Shown here piece after piece: positions 1 to 5,257 of a stretch of DNA of 15,286 bases (within the stretch, counting starts at the first letter, position 1; every line of letters starts with the position of its first letter). The notes beneath the pieces are model-generated. The model was not told the origin of the DNA and made no database searches. It saw only the letters and a program-made list of their open reading frames with translations. Position numbers and translations under genes: made by a program. Origin of the DNA: JANLQB01 sp043735935 (GTDB lineage Bacteria > Verrucomicrobiota > Verrucomicrobiia > Chthoniobacterales > Chthoniobacteraceae); contig JAYTDO010000007.1 of NCBI GenBank assembly GCA_043735935.1, forward strand, positions 1-15,286, given 5' to 3'.

Positions 1-117
1 GGCCCTGGGCTGGTTGATTCAATCCCGTTGGGATTGTGGACGGCCCTGGGCTGGTTGATTCAATCCCGTTGGGATTGTGGACGGCCCTGGGCTGGTTGAT
101 TCAATCCCGTTGGGATT
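1..117. repeat. 41-bp tandem repeat, 2.85 copies, each with a hairpin
   Basis: Units begin at 1, 42 and 83. The first two are identical 41-mers and the third is identical for 35 nt, ending at 117. Each unit contains CAATCCCGTTGGGATTG (20-36, 61-77, 102-118), a perfect inverted repeat with 7-bp arms and a GTT loop; in the last copy the outermost pair is lost (T at 118). The array starts at the window edge, so its true copy number is unknown. Units are contiguous with no variable spacers, so this is not a CRISPR array. No function can be assigned; a variable-number intergenic repeat is the simplest reading. Confidence 0.93.
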
Positions 118-120
118 TCC

Positions 121-447
121 ACGAATTGACTCGGCTGCTCCCGCAGACTCGGCCTGCGGCCGTTTGCTGCGCAAACGTCTTCTCGCTCGCCTCCCGGCGG
201 CTCGAATCCATCGACTTTTTGACTCCGCTGCGCTTCGCCCTCGCGGGCAATCCTGCGGATTGTCCATTTGCCTCGAGGATTCAAGCGCAAAGATGGCGAG
301 GCAATCTTCGCTGCGCTCCGGTTCGCTGCGCTCCGTTCCTCCATGCCTTTGTTCAATGCCTCCTCCTCGGAGATCGCCTGTTGACTCGCCGTCCGGCTCG
401 CCCTGCGGGTCAGCCTGCGGCTGATCTTTCTCGCTCTGCTCGAATCG
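121..447. repeat. Non-coding region dense in short hairpins with TGC loops
   Basis: There is no credible gene in this stretch of more than 300 bases. It is full of short inverted repeats. Those with a TGC loop are: 150-162 (arms CGGCC/GGCCG), 161-177 (CGTTTGC/GCAAACG, 7 bp), 248-262 (CAATCC/GGATTG, 6 bp), 400-410 (CCC/GGG plus a G-T pair) and 410-424 (TCAGCC/GGCTGA, 6 bp). Others are 188-199 (CGCC/GGCG), 237-248 (GCCC/GGGC) and 268-304 (TTGCCTCG/CGAGGCAA, 8 bp, 21-nt spacer). CTGCG occurs nine times between 121 and 491. On the minus strand these loops read C-GCA-G, the C(GNA)G class known to form unusually stable DNA mini-hairpins. Reading frames across it give Arg/Ser/Ala/Pro-rich low-complexity protein and are judged spurious. 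Confidence 0.75.
307..335. repeat. 15-bp-period direct repeat, two copies
   Basis: TTCGCTGCGCTCCG occurs at 307-320 and again at 322-335, separated by one G. A related stretch, CTCCGCTGCGCTTCG, lies at 222-236. The heptamer TTGACTC occurs at 126, 219 and 381 in the same region. These suggest that the hairpin-rich DNA grew by local duplication of short units. Confidence 0.7.
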
Positions 448-720
448 GTGGCGGGTTTGCGGATGTCTTCGGTGATGTCGACGCTGCTGCGACGGCTCTA
501 CGTCGCAACACGACTCGGTTTGCAGGTGTGCGATCAGGCGGGGCGCGTGAATGTGATCATCCCGACGCCGAACGGAAAGGTGAGCAATGTGACCTTTGGC
601 GGAGCCGAGATGGACACGATCTTCGTGTCGGCGGGAGACAAGATTTTCAAAAGGAAACTGAAGGCCAAAGGGTCTCCTAGTTTCGCCACCCCGGTGAAAC
701 CGAAGGCGCCGGGCCTGTAG
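448..720 (+). pseudogene. C-terminal remnant of SMP-30/gluconolactonase-family gene
   Basis: From about 490 the frame reads RLYVATRLGLQVCDQAGRV and continues with a PTPNGKVSNVTFGG-type segment and AGDKIFKRKLKAKG. This is the last blade and tail of SMP-30/gluconolactonase/LRE-like six-bladed propeller lactonases, which hydrolyse sugar lactones using a bound divalent metal. Family members are around 300 residues; only about 75 recognisable residues remain. The metal-binding Glu, Asn and Asp of the earlier blades are absent. Upstream sequence in this frame is the hairpin-rich repeat DNA with stops at 127, 220 and 382. At 478-491 the second frame reads a VDAA stretch where the family usually has VDxxG, so a one-base shift may also be present. 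The ATG at 448 is only the start of the open frame and is not a believable gene start. Decay by replacement of the 5' part is the likely history. Confidence 0.7.
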
Positions 721-721
721 A

Positions 722-734
722 CCCTTGCGAAGGG
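722..734 (+). terminator. Small hairpin just after the remnant gene
   Basis: CCCTTGCGAAGGG forms a 5-bp stem with a GCG loop, starting 2 nt after the TAG at 718-720. It is followed by AAATGG with no T-run, so it is at best a weak terminator on the plus strand. Its position after a stop codon is the only supporting context. Confidence 0.25.
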
Positions 735-746
735 AAATGGATGCAA

Positions 747-781
747 GCACGTTGCCACACGGCGCGCGGCTGCTAACGTGC
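747..781 (+). promoter_or_regulatory. Inverted repeat spanning the possible GTG start of the ClpX-like gene
   Basis: GCACGTT (747-753) is complementary to AACGTGC (775-781), with a 21-nt GC-rich spacer. In mRNA this would place the GTG at 778 inside a stem. No Shine-Dalgarno sequence is visible before 778 or before the in-frame ATG at 790, and no convincing -35/-10 pair was found in 721-777. The repeat may be chance; its coincidence with the start is the only reason to list it. Confidence 0.25.
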
Positions 782-1968
782 CGCCTCCAATGCCCGACTC
801 TGACATCGCCGCCATGCTGCATTCCTCTTTCACCGATGACGTGGAGGAACGCCCGAACCACGATCACGTTTTCATTTTCGAGCACCTGCCGAGGGACATC
901 AAAGCGCACCTCGACCGGTTCGTCATCCAGCAGGATGAGGCGAAGAAGGTGCTCTCGATCGCGGTGTGCGATCACTATAACCACATCAAACATCTGCGCT
1001 CTCTGGGCGCGGAAGACGGACGGACGCTGGAATACGTCAAGCAGAACGTCATCTTGATCGGACCGACGGGCGTCGGAAAAACGTATCTCGTCAAACACAT
1101 CGCCGAGTTGATCGGCGTGCCTTTTGTGAAGGCCGATGCGACCAAGTTCAGCGAGACCGGTTACGTCGGCGGCGATGTGGAGGATCTAGTGCGCGATCTC
1201 GTGCAAAAGGCGGACGGCGACTTGGGGTTGGCGCAATACGGAATCATTTACATCGATGAGATCGACAAGATCGCGGCGCCGGCGCAGCAGACGGGCCGCG
1301 ACGTCAGCGGGCGCGGTGTGCAGACCACGCTGCTGAAGCTCATGGAAGAGACCGAGGTGCCCGTGCGCAGCCAGAACGACATCCAGGGGCAACTCCAGGC
1401 GGCGCTCGAGTTTCAGCGGACCGGGCAGCGTTCGCAGCCGGAGACCGTGAACACACGCAACATTCTGTTCATCGTGAGCGGCGCGTTTGAAAACCTGCCG
1501 GAATTGATCGCCCGACGGACGGATGCAAAGCCGCCCGCGGGAGATGGGCACGCCGCCGCGGAACTGATCCGCCAGGCGACGACACGGGACTTTATCTCAT
1601 ACGGCTTTGAGCCGGAGTTCATCGGTCGCCTGCCGGTGCGCGTCGTGTGTGAACAACTGCGCGTGGATGACTTTTACGAGATCATGCAGCGAAGCGAAGG
1701 CAGCATCATCCGTCAATACGAGCGGGCTTTCCGGGCATACGGGATCGAGGTTTCATTCGCCGATAGTGCGCTGCGCGAGATCGCGCGGCAGGCGGCGGAT
1801 GAAAAGACGGGAGCGCGCGGCCTGCTCACGGTGTGCGAGCGCATCCTGCGCAATTTCAAATACGAACTCCCCGGCAGCGGCGTCACGCGCCTGAGCGTCG
1901 ATGCTCTGCTCATCGCTGAACCGCAACGCGTCCTGCAACAACTTCTCGTCAGTGCCCGCGTGAAGTAG
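778..1968 (+). CDS. ClpX-like AAA+ ATPase lacking zinc domain and ClpP-docking loop
   Basis: An AAA+ unfoldase of the ClpX family (396 aa from GTG 778, or 392 from ATG 790, which may be the real start). Visible motifs: Walker A GPTGVGKT (95-102), pore-loop GYVG (128-131), Walker B IIYIDEIDK (156-164), arginine-finger segment PEFIGRLPV (279-287), and sensor-2 TGARGL (344-349). ClpX proper converts ATP hydrolysis into substrate unfolding in the cytoplasm and feeds ClpP. Here the N-terminal four-Cys zinc domain is missing: only about 30 unrelated residues precede the AAA+ core. The IGF loop that docks to ClpP is replaced by a short Lys/Pro/Gly/Ala stretch near 248-260. The segment after LLKLME (about 193-227), which holds the RKH pore loop in ClpX, is longer and unrelated. 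It therefore probably acts without ClpP as a remodelling ATPase on unknown substrates. It heads a tight plus-strand cluster; the next gene starts 14 nt later. The family call is firm; independence from ClpP is inferred. Confidence 0.9.
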   Translation: MPPPMPDSDIAAMLHSSFTDDVEERPNHDHVFIFEHLPRDIKAHLDRFVIQQDEAKKVLSIAVCDHYNHIKHLRSLGAEDGRTLEYVKQNVILIGPTGVGKTYLVKHIAELIGVPFVKADATKFSETGYVGGDVEDLVRDLVQKADGDLGLAQYGIIYIDEIDKIAAPAQQTGRDVSGRGVQTTLLKLMEETEVPVRSQNDIQGQLQAALEFQRTGQRSQPETVNTRNILFIVSGAFENLPELIARRTDAKPPAGDGHAAAELIRQATTRDFISYGFEPEFIGRLPVRVVCEQLRVDDFYEIMQRSEGSIIRQYERAFRAYGIEVSFADSALREIARQAADEKTGARGLLTVCERILRNFKYELPGSGVTRLSVDALLIAEPQRVLQQLLVSARVK

Positions 1969-1970
1969 AT

Positions 1971-1979
1971 AAGGAAAGG
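1971..1979 (+). promoter_or_regulatory. Shine-Dalgarno-like AAGGAAAGG fixing the GTG start at 1983
   Basis: This purine-rich site lies between the TAG of the ClpX-like gene (1966-1968) and the GTG at 1983, 3-7 nt upstream depending on which part pairs with 16S rRNA. It is the clearest ribosome binding site seen in the window and supports the GTG start. Confidence 0.6.
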
Positions 1980-1982
1980 CCA

Positions 1983-3236
1983 GTGCGTTACCTCAAGGTC
2001 ACCCTCTTCATCGGCTTCGTCGTAAGCCTCATCGCCGCCGGGCTGCACGAAGCCGGGCTGTGGCAGAGGCTGGACGCCATGCTGGCGACGGCGCTCGGAA
2101 AAGCGGAGCCCGCCGCCTCGCCGCGCGCGCTGCAATATCCGCTCTTTGTCGCGTTCGCCTTCGGGATCGCCTGGACGACGATCGACATCAGCGGGCGGAC
2201 GCTAAAGTGCGTGATCGCCATTGGTGCGCTCGTCCAGATCGTCGCCGCGACGGTGATCCTGCTGATTTTCGATGTCCCCTTTTCCCCGTGGGCGTCCCTC
2301 CTCTCCACGATCCTCGCGTTTAGCGCGGCTTTCGCATATTCCCACAGCGCCAGCGGCAGCCGCAAACAGGTCGTGCATGAAATGTTCGCCGACCGCGTCT
2401 CGGCGAAGACCTTCACGGCCCTCGTGGACAGCGATCACTCACTGAACTTTGAAGGCGAGATGTGCGAGGCGTCGGTGGTGGTTTGCGAAATCTTCAATCA
2501 TGAGGAGCTCTCGGAGGCGCTGCCCGTGGCGGATTACGTGGCGATGAACAACGCTTTCCTCCGAAACGCGTCGGAGCATCTGGTGAGTTGCGGCGGCTAC
2601 CTGGACGAATGCGACGGCGAAAGTCTGCGCGTCATCTTCGGCACTCCCCTGCCGGATGAACACCACGCCGCCACGGCCGCCGCCGCCGCCCTCGGCCTCG
2701 CCGCCCGGCTCGATGCGGTGAACGACGAGTGTTACAAGGTCTGGAAGCAAATGTTCGATTTTCGCATCGGTGTGAACAGCGGCGAGATGGTCGTAGCGGC
2801 TTACGGCTCCAATCGGCTCGGCAATTTCAGCGTTGCCGGTGAACCCGTCGAGTTCGCACGGCGCCTCTGCGCCGCCAACACCATCTATGGCTCTCGCATC
2901 CTCGCGGGCTGCGGCACCTTCAACTCGGCCGAATCGACCGTCGAAGTACGACCGATGGAACTGATCCAGCGATACCAGGACGAACGCAGCCGGGAGGAAG
3001 TCTACGAATTGCTCGGGCTCCGCGATTCGCTCACGTTCGAGGAACTCGAACGGCGGGACATGTTTTGGAAGGGGATCGTTTATTACCGCCAGCAAATGTG
3101 GGACGAGGCCCTGAGCCATTTCTACAGCGTCCGCTTCTCAAACGGCAGCGACGGCCCGGTCGAGTTTTACATTCGCCGCGTCGAACAACTCCGACAGGGC
3201 ATGCAGTCGCTCGACTGGTCGAGCGCCCGGTTCTAA
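1983..3236 (+). CDS. Membrane protein with degenerate class III adenylate/guanylate cyclase domain
   Basis: Starts at GTG with a good ribosome site. The N-terminal part has about four hydrophobic membrane segments (roughly residues 5-22, 50-67, 76-96 and 103-120). A cytoplasmic class III nucleotide cyclase-like domain follows (about 155-310), then a C-terminal helical, perhaps TPR-like stretch (about 355-405). Active cyclases use two metal-binding Asp, a base-selecting Lys/Asp pair and an Asn/Arg pair. Here the first metal position is Glu169 (in VVVCEIF), the second is Glu213 (in DGESLRVIFG), the Lys position is Glu209, the selecting Asp is Glu287 and the Asn is Glu290; only Arg294 is standard. 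The fold is recognisable but classical cAMP or cGMP synthesis is doubtful. It could be a nucleotide-sensing pseudo-enzyme or use different chemistry. It lies 14 nt after the ClpX-like gene and 7 nt before recR. The domain call is fairly sure; lack of activity is inferred. Confidence 0.8.
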   Translation: MRYLKVTLFIGFVVSLIAAGLHEAGLWQRLDAMLATALGKAEPAASPRALQYPLFVAFAFGIAWTTIDISGRTLKCVIAIGALVQIVAATVILLIFDVPFSPWASLLSTILAFSAAFAYSHSASGSRKQVVHEMFADRVSAKTFTALVDSDHSLNFEGEMCEASVVVCEIFNHEELSEALPVADYVAMNNAFLRNASEHLVSCGGYLDECDGESLRVIFGTPLPDEHHAATAAAAALGLAARLDAVNDECYKVWKQMFDFRIGVNSGEMVVAAYGSNRLGNFSVAGEPVEFARRLCAANTIYGSRILAGCGTFNSAESTVEVRPMELIQRYQDERSREEVYELLGLRDSLTFEELERRDMFWKGIVYYRQQMWDEALSHFYSVRFSNGSDGPVEFYIRRVEQLRQGMQSLDWSSARF

Positions 3237-3243
3237 CTCGGCG

Positions 3244-3858
3244 GTGAAACGCGTCGAATACCCCCTCGCGATCCGCGCCCTCATCGCGGAGTTGAAACGA
3301 ATGCCCGGCATCGGCCCGCGCAGCGCCGAGCGGATCGCGCTTTGGATGATCCAATCTCGTGATGCCCGTCCGGCTGAGATCGCACGTTCCATCGTCGATG
3401 TCACCGCGAGCATCAGGCCATGCATGCGATGTGGCTTTTTTACGACGGAAACGATGTGCGAGTTTTGCGCCGATCCCGCGCGCGACAACTCCCAACTTTG
3501 CGTGGTCGAACACGCGACCGATATTCTACCACTTGAACGCACGGGGGCATTCCACGGTGTCTACCACGCGCTCGGCGGACGGATCTCACCGCTTGATCAC
3601 ATCGGCCCGGAGGACCTTCGCATCGACGCGCTCGTGGAGCGCATCGCCACGGAGGCTCCGAAAGAAGTGATCCTCGCGCTCGGGGCCGACGTGGAAGGCG
3701 AAGCGACGGCGCACTATCTCGTCGATCTGTTGCGCGATGCGACAGTGTCGATCACGCGCCTCGCACACGGACTCCCAGCCGGCGGCGGTCTCGAGTCGGC
3801 GGACGAACTCACACTCAGTCGCGCGATGTCGGGCCGTGTGAGCCTTCGAGCCTCATGA
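3244..3858 (+). CDS. recR: Recombination mediator protein RecR
   Basis: A complete 204-residue RecR, the usual length. It acts in the RecFOR pathway, where RecR with RecO helps load RecA onto SSB-coated single-stranded DNA at gaps. Visible parts: the N-terminal helix-hairpin-helix with PGIGPRSAERIA (21-32), a zinc finger with Cys60, Cys63, Cys72 and Cys75, a TOPRIM domain from LCVVE (acidic Glu89) to VEGEATA (150-156), and the C-terminal HGLPAGGGLESADELTLSRA (175-194) walker-like segment typical of RecR. The usual NPT before VEGEATA is GAD here, a mild variation. The start is GTG, 7 nt after the cyclase-like gene, with no Shine-Dalgarno, suggesting translational coupling. Its stop overlaps the photolyase start by 4 nt (ATGA), joining two DNA repair genes. 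Confidence 0.97.
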   Translation: MKRVEYPLAIRALIAELKRMPGIGPRSAERIALWMIQSRDARPAEIARSIVDVTASIRPCMRCGFFTTETMCEFCADPARDNSQLCVVEHATDILPLERTGAFHGVYHALGGRISPLDHIGPEDLRIDALVERIATEAPKEVILALGADVEGEATAHYLVDLLRDATVSITRLAHGLPAGGGLESADELTLSRAMSGRVSLRAS

Positions 3859-5237
3859 GCACGGCCATCCACTGGTTCCGCCGTGATCTACGGCTCACCG
3901 ACAACACTGCGCTCAATGCAGCTCTCGCGGCTCATGACCACGTCGTTCCGGTTTACATCCTGAGCCAATGGTGCACGGAACATCGTTGGACAGGGCCCTC
4001 CCGGCAGGAGTTTCTGTGTGGTTGTCTGGCCGCCCTCTCAAAGAATATCGAGGCCAAGGGCGGCCGACTCATCGTTCGACAAGGCTCCGCGGAGAAAGTG
4101 CTCGGCGACCTCGTTCGAGAAACCGGCGCGGAGGCGATTTATTTCAACCGCGATCCCGATCCGTTTGGTCGGGCTGTGGAGGCAAAGGTCGAACGCCTCA
4201 ATGTCGCGGTACATTCCCATCAAGACATCGCACTCCACGAAAGGGACGAGATTCTCACTGCAGGCGGCACGCCTTATCGGATTTTTACGCCTTACGCCCG
4301 CGCCTGGAGCAAGCTCGACAAACGCGCCCCCGGTCGCACCGTCGCAAAGATATCGACTCCTCCGAAGGTCGAGAGCCTCGATCTACCGACGACAGCGATC
4401 TGGGGCCTGGCGAACACGGCGCAGATCATCGAGCCCGGCGAAGCGGCTGCGCGGAAGCGCCTCGGTCGATTTCTCGAAGGGAACGTCTTCGCGTATGCCG
4501 AACGGCGCGATATTCCCGCCGCGGAAACAACGTCGCGGCTCTCGCAAGATCTCCGTCACGGCACTCTTTCCATTCGCGAAGTTTTTCGCCGCTGCCTCGA
4601 TTCGTCCGCCGATTCCAGCGGAGCGGATCGGCGCGGAGTCGATGTGTTCATAAACGAACTGATCTGGCGGGAATTTTACATGCAGGTCCTCTGGCATTGG
4701 CCCGAGGTGCTCGATCACGAATTTAACGAAGCCTACCGCGGCCTCCCATGGCGGCCGGGCGGCGCCGCCTTCATGCGTTGGAGTCTCGGACAGACGGGCT
4801 TTCCGATCGTCGACGCCGGAATGCGACAACTCGCGGGCACGGGATTCATGCACAACCGCGTCCGCATGATCGTTGCGATGTTCCTGACCAAAGACTTGCA
4901 CGTCGACTGGCGGGCGGGCGAAAGCTGGTTCATGCGGATGCTCGTGGATGGAGAGATCGCGGCGAACAATGGCGGGTGGCAATGGAGCGCGAGCACTGGC
5001 ACGGATGCGGCCCCTTACTTTCGCATTCAAAATCCGTGGTCGCAGACGAAGCGGTTCGATCCCGACGGCGAATACATCAAACGATGGGTGCCCGAACTGC
5101 GCGATGTCGTGCCGGCGAGATATTGCGAGGCGCCTGAACCCGGCGTCGCTCTCGCAAAAGGGTATCCTCCGCCGATGGTGGATCATCACCGCGAACGCGA
5201 TGTCGCGCTGGAGATGTATCGTGTCGAACGGGACTGA
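3855..5237 (+). CDS. phrB: Deoxyribodipyrimidine photolyase (class I CPD photolyase)
   Basis: A complete 460-residue photolyase. It uses blue/near-UV light and reduced FAD to split cyclobutane pyrimidine dimers in DNA. The N-terminal Rossmann-like antenna domain begins IHWFRRDLRLTDNTAL (5-20). The helical FAD domain holds ELIWREFY (268-275, with Glu268 and Trp271 at lesion-contact positions), HNRVRM (333-338, Asn334 typical of CPD photolyases) and NNGGWQW (371-377). The electron-transfer Trp triad of the E. coli enzyme maps to Trp299, Trp352 and Trp375, all present, so it should be active. The antenna cofactor cannot be decided by eye. The start overlaps recR by 4 nt, so it is probably cotranscribed. 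It converges with the cytochrome gene 20 nt downstream, and no clear terminator fits in that gap. Confidence 0.97.
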   Translation: MSTAIHWFRRDLRLTDNTALNAALAAHDHVVPVYILSQWCTEHRWTGPSRQEFLCGCLAALSKNIEAKGGRLIVRQGSAEKVLGDLVRETGAEAIYFNRDPDPFGRAVEAKVERLNVAVHSHQDIALHERDEILTAGGTPYRIFTPYARAWSKLDKRAPGRTVAKISTPPKVESLDLPTTAIWGLANTAQIIEPGEAAARKRLGRFLEGNVFAYAERRDIPAAETTSRLSQDLRHGTLSIREVFRRCLDSSADSSGADRRGVDVFINELIWREFYMQVLWHWPEVLDHEFNEAYRGLPWRPGGAAFMRWSLGQTGFPIVDAGMRQLAGTGFMHNRVRMIVAMFLTKDLHVDWRAGESWFMRMLVDGEIAANNGGWQWSASTGTDAAPYFRIQNPWSQTKRFDPDGEYIKRWVPELRDVVPARYCEAPEPGVALAKGYPPPMVDHHRERDVALEMYRVERD

Positions 5238-5257
5238 ATCCCCCGCCAGCGTGCTCC

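Noticed and set aside
1..117. CRISPR array
   Set aside because: The 41-bp units are directly adjacent with no variable spacers, and no cas gene is present.
36..680. Plus-strand open frame through the tandem repeats
   Set aside because: Begins inside the 41-bp array and is out of frame with the recognisable SMP-30 tail; its composition looks like translated repeats.
19..1098. Long minus-strand open frame across the repeats and the start of the ClpX-like gene
   Set aside because: Low-complexity Arg/Ser/Gln-rich translation over repeat DNA, then antisense to a clearly real gene; no family recognised.
5230..5242. Hairpin at the convergent photolyase/cytochrome junction
   Set aside because: GGGA/TCCC gives only a 4-bp stem over the stop codon with no T-run; too weak to call a terminator.
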